Shown here piece by piece: positions 25,691 to 34,800 of a stretch of DNA of 64,000 nt (position 1 is the stretch's first letter; the number at the start of each line of letters is the position of its first letter). Source of the stretch: Lewinellaceae bacterium (GTDB taxonomy: Bacteria > Bacteroidota > Bacteroidia > Chitinophagales > Saprospiraceae); NCBI GenBank assembly GCA_020636435.1, contig JACJXX010000001.1:4171001-4235000 (forward strand). The letters run 5' to 3'. Below the pieces are notes generated by a model. That model had not been told where the DNA came from and did no database searches. It saw nothing but the letters and a program-made list of their open reading frames with translations. The position numbers and the translations under genes are program-made.

Positions 25691-26842
25691 TCAAACTCTC
25701 AATCGAAGGAAGTTGTCTCTCCCTGCTACCCCAATCAAGCTCTTATAAACCACCTCCGCCGTCCTCTCCCAGCTAAATTTCCGGCGTTGTTCCCGGCCCG
25801 CTTCCACCAGGCGGCAGCGCAGGCCCTCCTCTTCGTAAACGCGCAACAGGGCACCCGTCAGCTCCTCGATATTCAGCGGATCAACCAACAACGCCGCCTC
25901 CCCGGCCACCTCCGGCAGCGAGGAACTCCGGGAGCTAATAAGCGGCACATCGCAATGCATGGCCTCCAGCAGAGGCAGGCCGAAACCTTCGAAAAGAGAA
26001 GGGTAAACAAAGCAAAACGCCCCCCCCATCAGCCGGGGCAAATCTTCATCCGGCACGAAACCCAGGAACTGGATATCTTCCTGAAAGGCAGAAGCCTCAA
26101 ACGCCTCCTTCACCGGCCCGGCCTGCCAGGCGAAGCGCCCGGCGATGAGCAGCTTGACGGCAGCGTCCGTCCTTCGTTTAAACCGGCTGAATGCTTCGAT
26201 CAGCCGATGGGTATTTTTCCGGGGATGTATGGCGCCGACGTACAGGAAATAGGGCTGCCCCTCGGCGTACTGCCGTTGGGCCTGCTGTTTCTCTTCTGCT
26301 GACAAGGGCCGGAAACCATCCCGGCATCCATTCCCGCAGACGGTAATTTTTGATGCTTCGATGCCATACTGCTTTTGGATATCCGCCCGGGTGTATCCGG
26401 AAACGGCCAGCAGGCGCTCCGCCCGCCGGCAATAACGGGGGACGTAATGCTGGTAAAACCGGCGCACCAGAAAAGGCACGGCCTCCGGGAAATGCTCATG
26501 CGCCAGGTCGTGCACCACCATCACCGTCGGCGTTGGGGCGTTGAGGGAAAGATAGCCGTCGGGGGAGAAAAAAACATCAGGCTTGTATTTTTTCAGCGCC
26601 CGGCTCACCGAATGTTCAAACCAGAGGTACCAGAGCAACGGATGCCGCGCCGGGGGAGTAAGCACGATCGCCTGCACGTTTTTTCCGAAGATAAAGCGCC
26701 TATCATACGAGCGGTCGAAAAAAAAGAGGAATTCGTGTTCAGGATGGGCCTCCACCAGGCGCCGGGCCACTTCATAGGTGTACCGCCCCAGCCCTTCGAG
26801 GCGGCCGGGCAGCAGAAAACGGGTATTGATGGCAATGCGCAT
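25691..26842 (-). CDS. Glycosyltransferase family 4 protein
   Basis: A 383-residue GT-B glycosyltransferase. The N-terminal half opens with MRIAINTRFLLPGRLEGLGRY, the glycine-rich acceptor loop. The C-terminal half holds the nucleotide-sugar site: LYVGAIHPRKNTHRLIEAF and the E-x7-E pattern in YPSLFEGFGLPLLEAM. It probably adds a sugar to a cell-surface polysaccharide or lipid carrier; substrate cannot be told. The gene stands alone between the IS1182 element and nadB, so no polysaccharide cluster gives a hint. Confidence 0.92.
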   Translation of the reverse strand: MRIAINTRFLLPGRLEGLGRYTYEVARRLVEAHPEHEFLFFFDRSYDRRFIFGKNVQAIVLTPPARHPLLWYLWFEHSVSRALKKYKPDVFFSPDGYLSLNAPTPTVMVVHDLAHEHFPEAVPFLVRRFYQHYVPRYCRRAERLLAVSGYTRADIQKQYGIEASKITVCGNGCRDGFRPLSAEEKQQAQRQYAEGQPYFLYVGAIHPRKNTHRLIEAFSRFKRRTDAAVKLLIAGRFAWQAGPVKEAFEASAFQEDIQFLGFVPDEDLPRLMGGAFCFVYPSLFEGFGLPLLEAMHCDVPLISSRSSSLPEVAGEAALLVDPLNIEELTGALLRVYEEEGLRCRLVEAGREQRRKFSWERTAEVVYKSLIGVAGRDNFLRLRV

Positions 26843-27021
26843 AGAGCCAAAAATAAGACAGTTTTAGAAAAGGCGATTGAGTTTCATGGATTAATAAGGT
26901 CCTTGTCAGGCATCCTGTCCATCCTGTTAATCCTGTCTATATTTATCCGCATTCCACTCTGCCGGAGCATAAAAAAGAAAGACTTTGCCTCAAACAGTTA
27001 GTTTAGTTGTCAAACTATCTC

Positions 27022-27029
27022 TATATTTG
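27022..27029 (+). promoter_or_regulatory. Candidate -7 box upstream of nadB
   Basis: TATATTTG matches TAnnTTTG, but it lies only 16 bases before the nadB ATG and the nearest TTG (27007-27009) is spaced 12 bases away, shorter than usual. It could give an almost leaderless transcript; confidence is low. Confidence 0.3.
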
Positions 27030-27045
27030 AGTTAAATCTTACTCC

Positions 27046-28641
27046 ATGAAAACGGATATCCTCATCATTGGTTCCGGTATCGGCGGGCTGGCCACGGCGA
27101 TCCACTTTGCGGAAGAGCGCCCGGACCTGAAGATCACGGCCCTGACCAAGACCAACGAAGAAGAGAGCAACACCCGCTATGCCCAGGGCGGGGTAGCGGC
27201 AGTGTGGGATAAAGAAATCGACTCCTTCGACAAACACATCAGCGATACCCTCGATGCCGGCGACGGCCTCTGCGATAAACGGATCGTGGAGATCGTCGTA
27301 GAGGAAGGGCCGCAGCGCGTACAGGAGATCATCAGCTGGGGCACGCGCTTCGACAAGCAAAAGGAGGCTTACGACCTCGGCCGGGAGGGCGGCCATTCCG
27401 AGAACCGCATTCTCCACTTCAAAGACCTGACCGGGTGGGAAATCCAGCGGGCCCTGATGGAAAAGGCCGATCAGCTTCCCAATATCGAGGTCCTGGAGCA
27501 CTACTTTGCCGTAGACCTCATCACGCAGCACCATCTGGGTTACAACGTGACCCGGCTGATGCCCGATATAGAATGTTACGGCGCCTACGTGCTCAACAAG
27601 CAAACCAAGAACATCGACACCATCCTGGCCCGGATCACCGTAGTGGCCACCGGCGGCGCCGGGCAGGTTTACCGCAACACCACCAACCCGGTGATTGCCA
27701 GCGGCGACGGCATCGCTATGGTTTACCGCGCCAAAGGACACCTGGAGAATATGGAGTTCGTGCAGTTTCACCCTACTGCCCTATACAACCCGGCGGGAGA
27801 AAACCCCTCTTTTCTGGTATCCGAAGCAGTGCGGGGCTTTGGCGGTATCCTGAAAACCCGGGAAGGAGAGGAGTTCATGGACAAGTACGACTCCCGAAAG
27901 TCATTGGCGCCCCGGGACATCGTGGCGCGGGCCATCGACAACGAGATGAAGCAGCGGGGGGAAGAGTGTATGTTCCTGGACTGCCGCCACCTGGACGAGG
28001 CCGGCTTCCGCGGCCACTTCCCGACCATATACGACAAGTGCCGCAGCATTGGCATCGACCCGATGAAAGACATGATCCCGATCGTTCCGGCCTGCCATTA
28101 CATGTGCGGCGGCATCAAGGTAGACGAATGGGGGCGCAGTTCTATCCGGCGCCTGTACGCCTGCGGCGAATGCACCTGCACCGGCCTGCACGGCGCCAAC
28201 CGCCTGGCTTCCAACTCCCTGCTGGAAGCGCTGGTCTTCGCCTACCGGATCAGCCAGGAGGCCCTGCCTCTGATCGACGGTTTTGAACACAAACCCGGCC
28301 TACCCGATTGGAACGCCAGCGGCACCACCGACCCCAAGGAAATGGTGCTCATTACTCAAAGCCTCAAGGAGCTGAAGGAGGTCATGAGCAGTTATGTGGG
28401 CATCGTCCGCTCCGACGTCCGCCTGCAGCGGGCCCTCGACCGCCTCAGCCTGCTGTTCCGGGAGACGGAGGCGCTGTACCATTCCACCACGATTTCCCCT
28501 CAGCTGTGCGAACTGCGCAACCTCATCACCATTGCTTACCTGATCAGCCGGGCGGCCTCCATGCGGCGCGAGAGCCGCGGCCTGCATTATACCACTGATT
28601 ATCCGGAGAAGCAGGAATTCGTGCAGCGGTCGGTGTTGTAG
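27046..28641 (+). CDS. nadB: L-aspartate oxidase
   Basis: NadB oxidises L-aspartate to iminoaspartate with FAD in the first step of NAD biosynthesis. The 531-residue protein has the FAD dinucleotide motif IIGSGIGGLATAIHFAE at the N-terminus, the SNTRYAQGGVAAV segment and the active-site stretch FVQFHPTALY (about residue 243). It also has the conserved HYMCGGIKVDEWGRSSI region and GLHGANRLASNSLLEALVF near the flavin site. The C-terminal helical domain is complete. The partner nadA and nadC are not in the window. The close relative succinate dehydrogenase flavoprotein is excluded by length and these motifs. Confidence 0.95.
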   Translation: MKTDILIIGSGIGGLATAIHFAEERPDLKITALTKTNEEESNTRYAQGGVAAVWDKEIDSFDKHISDTLDAGDGLCDKRIVEIVVEEGPQRVQEIISWGTRFDKQKEAYDLGREGGHSENRILHFKDLTGWEIQRALMEKADQLPNIEVLEHYFAVDLITQHHLGYNVTRLMPDIECYGAYVLNKQTKNIDTILARITVVATGGAGQVYRNTTNPVIASGDGIAMVYRAKGHLENMEFVQFHPTALYNPAGENPSFLVSEAVRGFGGILKTREGEEFMDKYDSRKSLAPRDIVARAIDNEMKQRGEECMFLDCRHLDEAGFRGHFPTIYDKCRSIGIDPMKDMIPIVPACHYMCGGIKVDEWGRSSIRRLYACGECTCTGLHGANRLASNSLLEALVFAYRISQEALPLIDGFEHKPGLPDWNASGTTDPKEMVLITQSLKELKEVMSSYVGIVRSDVRLQRALDRLSLLFRETEALYHSTTISPQLCELRNLITIAYLISRAASMRRESRGLHYTTDYPEKQEFVQRSVL

Positions 28642-28736
28642 GGGGGTGTTGTTTGTTGATGGATGTTTGTAGTTCGTTCCCACCAGCCAACAACTGACAA
28701 CCAACAACCTGCAACCTGCAACCTGCAACCATCCCT
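28642..28736 (+). repeat. Simple CAACCTG tandem repeat between convergent genes
   Basis: Short gap between nadB and the LytTR gene. It contains CAACAACTGACAACCAACAA followed by about three and a half copies of the heptamer CAACCTG (about 28703-28731). Similar CAACAAACAACC runs occur at 9340-9375. Confidence 0.55.
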
Positions 28737-29153
28737 TCATAGCCCCGTTCCCGAGCCAAAGTAATACTCCAGGGCTTTCATGAAATGGTTTTTCCTGCTG
28801 TTGGAAACGCTGACGTTTTTACCGTTTTCCATGACCACATAACCGCCTTTTCCGCGGATGTATTTCTCCAGGTGGTTCAGGTTGATCGTATAGGAGCGGT
28901 GGATGCGGATGAACTGGGGGTGGCCGGCCAGCATTTCTTCCGTATTGCGCAGGGTTTTGCAGACCAGTATCTGGGCGCCGTCCATGAACAGCAGCCGGGT
29001 GTAGTTGCCTTCTGCTTCCAGCAGTACGATCTGTTCTACTTTTTTAAAGAGGAAGCCTTCAATCGTCGGGAGGGCTACTTTGCGGCCGGGATGGGCGTTT
29101 CTGCTCCGAACGGCAGGCATAGCGGAGTCATTGGAGAAAGCAATCATTTTCAT
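28737..29153 (-). CDS. LytTR-type DNA-binding protein without receiver domain
   Basis: A 139-residue protein. The C-terminal 100 residues are a LytTR domain: EQIVLLEAEGNYTRLLFMDG, RNTEEMLAGHPQFIRIHRSY, INLNHLEKYIRGKGGYVVM, VSVSNSRKNHFMKAL. About 35 residues precede it, without a receiver or membrane span, so its activity must be controlled by abundance or by contact with another protein. The frame is open back to 29378, but the part before 29153 does not look like protein. It is divergent from the helical protein at 29346. A similar LytTR domain, with receiver, occurs at 49709-50473. Confidence 0.85.
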   Translation of the reverse strand: MKMIAFSNDSAMPAVRSRNAHPGRKVALPTIEGFLFKKVEQIVLLEAEGNYTRLLFMDGAQILVCKTLRNTEEMLAGHPQFIRIHRSYTINLNHLEKYIRGKGGYVVMENGKNVSVSNSRKNHFMKALEYYFGSGTGL

Positions 29154-29345
29154 AGCCAATAATTGTTTTAGTGTTGAACTTATTCCTGGTATAATATTAG
29201 TTGTATGGCGGTAGGATAACAATCCATATATAGGGTATTTGTCAGGTTTCAGAATTTTATATAATTTGCGGCACCGGGGCAGCTTATCAACCATGTAACC
29301 GGTTTTGGAAAGAGAAGCACCTCTAAGGATCCGGAAAAAAAAGCC

Positions 29346-30887
29346 ATGCCAAAGACACCTTCGAACAAACTGTTCCACCTGGTGAAATCGCTCTCCGGTT
29401 CGGAGAAGCGGTACTTCAAGGTTTTTGTTAACAGCCAGGGCAACAAAGACAATAAATACCTGCAGTTGTTCGACGCCATTGACGTCCAGGAGGAATTTGA
29501 CGATGAAGCCTTAAAGGAAACCGTTTACAGGGGCGAGCCGATACAGAGCCGCAAGTATTCGGAACTGAAGTCCTATTTGTACGACCTCATCCTGAAGAGC
29601 CTCCAGTCTTACGATGAGAAATCGTCGGTGGGGCACCGGCTGAAGAACATGATGCAGGGCGTTCGCGTTTTGTTTCGCCGTTCTCTGTTCGACGATTGCA
29701 AGGACTACCTGGCCAAGGCGCGGAAACTGGCTTACCGGTATGAGCAGTTCAATACCATACTGGAAGCCCTGGATTGGGAAAAGAAGGTGGCGTATGCCGA
29801 GGCCGATATAGATTTCCTGGACCAGGAACTCGCCCGGATCAGCCGGGAAGAGACACTGGTATTCGCCCAACTGCGCATGATTTCGGAGTACCGAAACATT
29901 TTTTTCAAATTGCTGGTCAGCCTTCGAAAGCACACTGTTGTAAAACGGGAAGAACAGAAACAGAAACTGAGCGAGATCATGAAATCTCCCCTGCTTGAGG
30001 ATTACGGGCGGGCCAATTCGCATACGGCCCGGGTGATCTATCATCGCATTCATTCGATCTATCATTTTGCGGCCTCCGACCAGCAGGGATTTTACCAGGA
30101 AAACCAGAAACTCATTGCGCTGATGGAGTCAAGGCCGCTCTTGCTTCAGGAGGACGTATCGGAGTACATTTCCGCGTTGAGCAACCTCATCCGGAGTTGC
30201 GGCGAGATGGGGCGCCTGGAGGAGATGGAAAAAAACCTGGAGAAGCTCTATGGCGTTACGCCCAGGAGCCTGGATGACGAATTGAAGATTCACCGGCAAT
30301 ACTACCAGGCTAAACTGTCGTTGTGCATGCTTAAGGGCACTTTTGAGGAGGGCATCCATATACTCAACCGGCACCTGAAAGAGCGAAAGCGCTTCGACCC
30401 CGGCCTTTTTGAAAGCCATACTTTTTATTACATCTATTTCTACATCACCTTTGGCGCCGGGGAGTACGGCCGGGCCCTCGATTTTCTCAACCATTGGCTG
30501 AGCCTGCCCAGCACGGTGGAACGGCAGGACCTGCAGAGCATGTCGCGCATGCTCAACCTGATGGTTCATTACGAACTGGGGAATTTCGAATTGCTGGAGT
30601 CTTTGATCCGTTCGACTTACCGCTTTCTCAAAAAGCGCAACGAACTGGACGATATGGAGCGCAGGACGATCAACCTCATCAAAAAGCTGGTTGAAACACC
30701 CTCAAAAAAAATGCTGAAAGAAGACTTTCACCGCTTTAAAGAGCAGTTTGAAGGCCTCTCTCAGCAAGCAGGGACGCCCAGGTTGTACACCAATGCTGTG
30801 GTGGCCTGGTTTGAGAGCAAGATCGAAGGGCGGGGGTTCTCTGAAATTTTACAAGAGGGGTTCCAGCGGCAGTTCCCTAAAACTTAA
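29346..30887 (+). CDS. Large helical (TPR-like) protein of unknown function
   Basis: A 513-residue, almost completely alpha-helical protein, with no signal peptide or membrane span. The N-terminus (KLFHLVKSLSGSEKRYFKVF) and the regular pairs of helices through the length suggest a TPR-like solenoid. This type is widespread in Bacteroidota with no known role; I recognise the type but not a named family. It could be a scaffold or regulator. It is transcribed divergently from the LytTR gene, which may hint at a linked function. Its stop overlaps by four bases the stop of the convergent GG-leader peptide gene. Confidence 0.75.
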   Translation: MPKTPSNKLFHLVKSLSGSEKRYFKVFVNSQGNKDNKYLQLFDAIDVQEEFDDEALKETVYRGEPIQSRKYSELKSYLYDLILKSLQSYDEKSSVGHRLKNMMQGVRVLFRRSLFDDCKDYLAKARKLAYRYEQFNTILEALDWEKKVAYAEADIDFLDQELARISREETLVFAQLRMISEYRNIFFKLLVSLRKHTVVKREEQKQKLSEIMKSPLLEDYGRANSHTARVIYHRIHSIYHFAASDQQGFYQENQKLIALMESRPLLLQEDVSEYISALSNLIRSCGEMGRLEEMEKNLEKLYGVTPRSLDDELKIHRQYYQAKLSLCMLKGTFEEGIHILNRHLKERKRFDPGLFESHTFYYIYFYITFGAGEYGRALDFLNHWLSLPSTVERQDLQSMSRMLNLMVHYELGNFELLESLIRSTYRFLKKRNELDDMERRTINLIKKLVETPSKKMLKEDFHRFKEQFEGLSQQAGTPRLYTNAVVAWFESKIEGRGFSEILQEGFQRQFPKT

Positions 30888-31084
30888 CGCCGGCGGAAGG
30901 TAAGCTCAGGCAAATTCCTGATGCTTTCCTGGTTGTTTCTGATATCGATGCTCTCCCAAATGAAAGAGCCGACAAACCCGGCTCCCGGAGGGCCTGACTT
31001 GTAGCCGCCTCTTACTTTCTTCAGGGACTTCTCGTCCAGCCTGGAGTTCTTAAAACGATCCATTGTGAGTTTTTTTCCAGCCAT
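30884..31084 (-). CDS. GG-leader peptide, putative natural-product (RiPP) precursor
   Basis: A 66-residue peptide. The first 27 residues form a leader of the Bacteroidota GG type: LTMDRFKNSRLDEKSLKKVRGG, which fits the pattern Lxxxkf....L..ekLkkIrGG cut by C39-type peptidase/ABC exporters. The core would be about 39 residues starting YKSGPPGAGFVG, without cysteines, so no lanthionine can form. A Shine-Dalgarno-like AAGGAAG lies 6 bases before the ATG, stronger than for most genes in this window. No modification enzyme or exporter lies nearby, so it is an orphan. It could be a bacteriocin-like or signalling peptide handled by distant genes. Confidence 0.65.
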   Translation of the reverse strand: MAGKKLTMDRFKNSRLDEKSLKKVRGGYKSGPPGAGFVGSFIWESIDIRNNQESIRNLPELTFRRR

Positions 31085-31150
31085 AACACTTCCTTTTTAA
31101 GTAAAAATAAAATAGGCAACTTAAATATAGCCACAGGAAGGCTGTATAAA

Positions 31151-31158
31151 CAAACCTA
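31151..31158 (-). promoter_or_regulatory. Candidate -7 box of the GG-leader peptide gene
   Basis: On the minus strand this reads TAGGTTTG, matching TAnnTTTG, about 66 bases before the peptide ATG. No convincing -33 TTG with standard spacing is seen. If used it would give a leader of about 60 bases. Confidence 0.35.
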
Positions 31159-31278
31159 AAAATGGCAAAAATCAGTTTTCTGATGTGGCGTGCGGATAGA
31201 GGGGGATTCCGTTGTTGGTGCAATTTACGGTATTTTCCGCAAAGGCTCAAACCGGAAGGAGGCAGGCGGGCGGTTCTG

Positions 31279-31749
31279 TCATTGGGAAAACAAATCGTTG
31301 ATGGCCCGCCAGGCCAGCTCGGGCTCAAACCCCCGGCTGATGGCGTAACGGGCCAGTTTGTTGTTCCTTTTGTAGGCGTCTTCTTCCTGCAGGCTGGCCT
31401 CCTTTTTCCGTAGTATGGCATCGAGGGCCAGCAGGTAGTCCTGTTCTTCAATTTCTTCCATGGCCATCCGGATGCAGTAGGCGGAGATATTGCGTTTTTT
31501 CAGTTCCTGCCGTATCCGGTTGCGGCCCCACTGCTTGATGCGGAACTTGCCGCGGGCAAAAGAACGGGCAAACCGCTCTTCGTTGAGGAAATTCTCTTCG
31601 ATGAGTTGCACGATAATTTCCTCCAGCCAGTCGGCGTAGACGCCCATATCCAGGAGCCTGGTGCGCACTTCCTGGTGGCAGCGGTCCTGATAGGCGCAGT
31701 ACCGCTGTATCTTCGCCAATGCTTCTTCTTTGGACACCCATTTTTCCAT
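31279..31749 (-). CDS. recX: Regulatory protein RecX
   Basis: RecX binds along RecA filaments and modulates RecA recombinase and co-protease activity. The 156-residue protein has the usual three-helix repeats: EALAKIQRYCAYQDRCHQEV, EEIIVQLIEENFLNEERFARSFARGKFRIKQWGRNRI, and a C-terminal repeat ARYAISRGFEPELAWRAIND. Length and the LNEERFARSFARGK motif are family-typical. recA is not adjacent. The start at 31749 is the ATG that opens the first helix. About 195 bases separate its stop from the ATG of the GG-leader peptide gene on the same strand. Confidence 0.92.
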   Translation of the reverse strand: MEKWVSKEEALAKIQRYCAYQDRCHQEVRTRLLDMGVYADWLEEIIVQLIEENFLNEERFARSFARGKFRIKQWGRNRIRQELKKRNISAYCIRMAMEEIEEQDYLLALDAILRKKEASLQEEDAYKRNNKLARYAISRGFEPELAWRAINDLFSQ

Positions 31750-31858
31750 TAATGCAGAATTTTTTTATATCTCGTTCTTTATAACGTGCCTTTTTCCGAA
31801 TTTTCCTGTCAGAAAAGAATAAACCCTATTATTGTTCATTTAAAACACATACACAATT

Positions 31859-32668
31859 ATGGCATTACTGGAACAAGTACAATCCTTCATCGTCCTTTAT
31901 GGATTTAAGATCATTGGCGCCATTCTTACTCTGGTCATCGGGTTTTGGGTTATCGGCTGGATTACTAGAGTTATGAACAACGCTATGGAGAAACGAGGCC
32001 TCGACGCCACCATACGCCCTTTCCTGGGCTCTCTGGTCAGCGTCGGCCTGAAAATACTGCTGCTCCTCAGTGTCGCCAGCATGTTTGGCATCGAAACCAC
32101 CTCCTTTATCGCCATTTTCAGCGCCCTGGCCTTTGCCATCGGCCTGGCCCTGCAGGGAAGCCTCGGGCATTTTGCCAGCGGCGTCATGCTGCTCGTTTTC
32201 AAACCTTATAAAGTAGGCGACCTGGTGAACATCGGCGGCGGGCAAACGGGCACCGTCGAGGGCATTCACGTTTTCAACACTGTGCTGCAAACACTGGACA
32301 ACAAGCGCATCTTTGTGCCCAATGGCGTCGTCACCGGCAATGTCATCACCAATATCTCCGGCCAGGGCATCATCGGCGTGGAACTCACCTTTGGCATCAG
32401 CTATGGCGACAGCATCGACAAGGCCCGCGAGGCCATCCTCAAAGTCGGCAAAGAATGCCCGATGATACTGGATGACCCGGCCCAGGCCGTAGTGGTGGCT
32501 TCCTGGGGCGACAGCTCAGTGAACCTGGCCAGCCGCCCCTTCTGCAAAAGCGAAGACTACTGGCAAACGCTTTTCTACATGCAGGAGAATGTAAAGAAAG
32601 AATTCGACAAAGTCGGCATAAGCATTCCGTTCCCGCAAATGGATGTGCATCTGGACAAAGTGAATTGA
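31859..32668 (+). CDS. Small-conductance mechanosensitive channel (MscS type), paralogue 1
   Basis: A 269-residue MscS channel that opens under membrane tension and releases solutes at osmotic downshift. Two membrane spans (about 13-35 and 55-80) precede the pore helix TM3 with its Gly/Ala pattern ALAFAIGLALQGSLGHFASGV (about 85-108). The beta domain (YKVGDLVNIGG, NKRIFVPNGVVTGN) and the C-terminal alpha/beta domain (FGISYGDSIDKAREAIL, PFPQMDVHL) follow. A close paralogue follows after an intervening hairpin, so the pair comes from gene duplication. The first copy carries HFASG, the second NFASG, in the pore-lining helix end. Confidence 0.95.
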   Translation: MALLEQVQSFIVLYGFKIIGAILTLVIGFWVIGWITRVMNNAMEKRGLDATIRPFLGSLVSVGLKILLLLSVASMFGIETTSFIAIFSALAFAIGLALQGSLGHFASGVMLLVFKPYKVGDLVNIGGGQTGTVEGIHVFNTVLQTLDNKRIFVPNGVVTGNVITNISGQGIIGVELTFGISYGDSIDKAREAILKVGKECPMILDDPAQAVVVASWGDSSVNLASRPFCKSEDYWQTLFYMQENVKKEFDKVGISIPFPQMDVHLDKVN

Positions 32669-32678
32669 GTTTTTTCAG

Positions 32679-32724
32679 GATCATTCGCGAGCGCACGCTA
32701 ACCATTCGCCGCTCGCGAATGATC
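32679..32724. terminator. Strong hairpin between the two mscS paralogues
   Basis: A perfect 15-base inverted repeat, GATCATTCGCGAGCG (32679-32693) and CGCTCGCGAATGATC (32710-32724), with a 16-base loop. It lies 11 bases after the first mscS stop. No downstream T-run is seen. It may end or attenuate transcription between the paralogues. Confidence 0.5.
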
Positions 32725-32890
32725 TTGCCAAGCGCAAAACCTCCCCAAGCAGCTTCTTTTTCGGTTCCCAAACACAGTTTCTCCATTCTGGTTTGAACAT
32801 CTCCCTGCCTCTTGCCTTTTAGTTAGTGATCAAAAAAACTGAAATCTAACGCAGGCGAGCATCCTGCAAAGTACAAACCAACAACAAAAT

Positions 32891-33703
32891 ATGGATTTTA
32901 ACGCGATCTTAGCACAACTGCAAAGCTTTCTGGCCCAATATGCTCTCCAGGCAGTTGGAGCGATTATAACACTGATTATCGGTTTCTGGGTGGTTGGATG
33001 GATCACCCGGCTGGCAGGAAATGCCATGGAAAAAAGGGGTATTGAGATATCTCTGCGCCAGTTTCTTTCTTCTCTTGTGAACATCGGCCTGAAAGTACTG
33101 CTCTTGTTGAGCGTGGCGGGCATGTTCGGCATCGAAGTGACTTCCTTTATCGCCATTTTTAGCGCGCTGGCTTTTGCAGTAGGCCTGGCCCTGCAGGGCA
33201 ACCTGGCCAACTTCGCCAGCGGCGTGCTCATCCTGATCTTCAAATTCTACAAGGTGGGTGATTTTATTGAAGCCCAAGGACATGCAGGAACAGTAAAGGA
33301 AATTCAAATCTTCCATACCGTCCTTCAACTGCTGGACAACAGCCTGGTCATCATCCCCAACGGGCAAGTCACCAGCGGCCCCATCCGCAACTATACCGTC
33401 GAAGGCTTCCGCCGCCACGACGCCACCATCGGCATTGGCTACGACGACGACATCGACAAGGCCAGGGAAGTCATCGAAGAGGTGCTGAAGGCCACTCCCA
33501 ATGTAGAACTAGACAGAGGCTACGACATCTTCGTCAAAGAACTGGCCGACAGCTCCGTCAACTTCTCCGTCCGCTTCATGGCCAGCAACGAGAACTTCTG
33601 GCCGGCCTACCGCCATTTTATCGAACAGATCAAAAAGGAGTTCGACAAAAATGACATCGGCATCCCCTACCCGCAGATGGATGTGCATCTGGACAAGGGA
33701 TAG
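32891..33703 (+). CDS. Small-conductance mechanosensitive channel (MscS type), paralogue 2
   Basis: A 270-residue MscS channel closely similar to the gene at 31859-32668. The N-terminal spans and TM3 (ALAFAVGLALQGNLANFASGV) and the beta domain (YKVGDFIEAQGHAGTVKEI, NSLVIIPNGQVTSG) are intact. The C-terminal domain has the same final PYPQMDVHLDKG. The two copies differ most in the C-terminal vestibule domain (ATIGIGYDDDIDKAREVIEE here), which may tune gating. It has its own upstream region of about 165 bases behind the hairpin. Confidence 0.95.
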   Translation: MDFNAILAQLQSFLAQYALQAVGAIITLIIGFWVVGWITRLAGNAMEKRGIEISLRQFLSSLVNIGLKVLLLLSVAGMFGIEVTSFIAIFSALAFAVGLALQGNLANFASGVLILIFKFYKVGDFIEAQGHAGTVKEIQIFHTVLQLLDNSLVIIPNGQVTSGPIRNYTVEGFRRHDATIGIGYDDDIDKAREVIEEVLKATPNVELDRGYDIFVKELADSSVNFSVRFMASNENFWPAYRHFIEQIKKEFDKNDIGIPYPQMDVHLDKG

Positions 33704-33725
33704 CGTTTAGGATTCGCTTTCAAAT

Positions 33726-33880
33726 GTAACTTCTCAATAAATGGAAATAAAACCTGTCGTCCTTGCAGGACTAAACTAAAGCCCAACCCTATTCCAGGGC
33801 CTTAGCCCGTTGGCGAACGGGAGCAATAGCCTTTCGTTCCTACGGAACTGGCAGCATAACGAGATTTATTGAGAACTTAC
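33726..33880. repeat. MITE-like element, copy B (inverted orientation)
   Basis: 155 bases with the same 17-base termini as copy A: GTAACTTCTCAATAAAT (33726-33742) and, inverted, GTAAGTTCTCAATAAAT (33864-33880). The internal CCTGTCGTCC and CCAGGGCC blocks show that it lies in the opposite orientation to copies A and C. I see no clear target-site duplication. Confidence 0.7.
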
Positions 33881-33984
33881 GTTTGATGTGCGATTTTTGA
33901 TTTTTGATTTGCTGCTTCAGCATTCCACCCATGCTGGTACAGCAGTCGGGTGCGTCCCATCCCATCCGAATCCGAATATGCCAC

Positions 33985-34800
33985 AATAGCCCTGCGGCTG
34001 CAAAAATCCGCGACCATCCGCCAAATCCCTGCCTGCTCGCCAGCTCGCTGGCAGGCAGGCGCGTCATCCGTGTTCCAATCCGCGTTCCATCCCCGTACGC
34101 CCCAACAACCCTACGGCTGCAAAAATCCGCGTAAATCCGCCAAATCCGCGTCATCCGTGTTCCAATCCGCGTTCCATCCCCGTACGCCCCAACAGCCCTA
34201 CGGCTGCAAAAATCCGCGTAAATCCGCCAAATCCGCGTCATCCGTGTTCCAATCCGCGTTCCATCCCCCGTACGCCCCAACAGCCCTACGGCTGCAAAAA
34301 TCCGCGTAAATCCGCCAAATCCGCGTCATCCGTGTTCCAATCCGCGTTCCATCCCCGTACGCCCCAACAACCCTACGGCTGCAAAAATCCGCGTAAATCC
34401 GCCAAATCCGCGTCATCCGTGTTCCAATCCGCGTTCCATCCCCGTACGCCCCAACAGCCCTACGGCTGCAAAAATCCGCGTAAATCCGCCAAATCCGCGT
34501 CATCCGTGTTCCAATCCGCGTTCCATCCCCGTACGCCCCAACAGCCCTACGGCTGCAAAAATCCGCGTAAATCCGCCAAATCCGCGTCATCCGTGTTCCA
34601 ATCCGCGTTCCATCCCCGTACGCCCCAACAGCCCTACGGCTGCAAAAATCCGCGTAAATCCGCCAAATCCGCGTCATCCGCGTTCCCATTCGCGTTCCAT
34701 CCCCGTACGCCCCAACAGCCCTACGGCTGCAAAAATCCGCGTAAATCCGCCAAATCCGCGTCATCCGCGTTCCCATTCGCGTTCCATCCCCGTTCGAATC
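33985..34800. repeat. 87-bp minisatellite array
   Basis: Tandem array with an 87-base period; the landmark TGTTCCAATC (CGTTCCCATT in the last two) starts at 34071, 34158, 34245, 34333, 34420, 34507, 34594, 34681 and 34768. It thus contains about eight full units, with a degenerate unit before them that is interrupted by GCCTGCTCGCCAGCTCGCTG. The copies are nearly identical (one 1-base insertion, AACAACC/AACAGCC variants, a changed end). Because 87 is three times 29, long open frames run through it on both strands; I regard these as spurious. It sits immediately upstream of the TlpA-like gene. Confidence 0.93.

Noticed and set aside
33840..34280. Possible CRISPR array in the 87-bp repeat region
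   Set aside because: The whole 87-base unit repeats without unique spacers, so it is a minisatellite. No cas genes are present.
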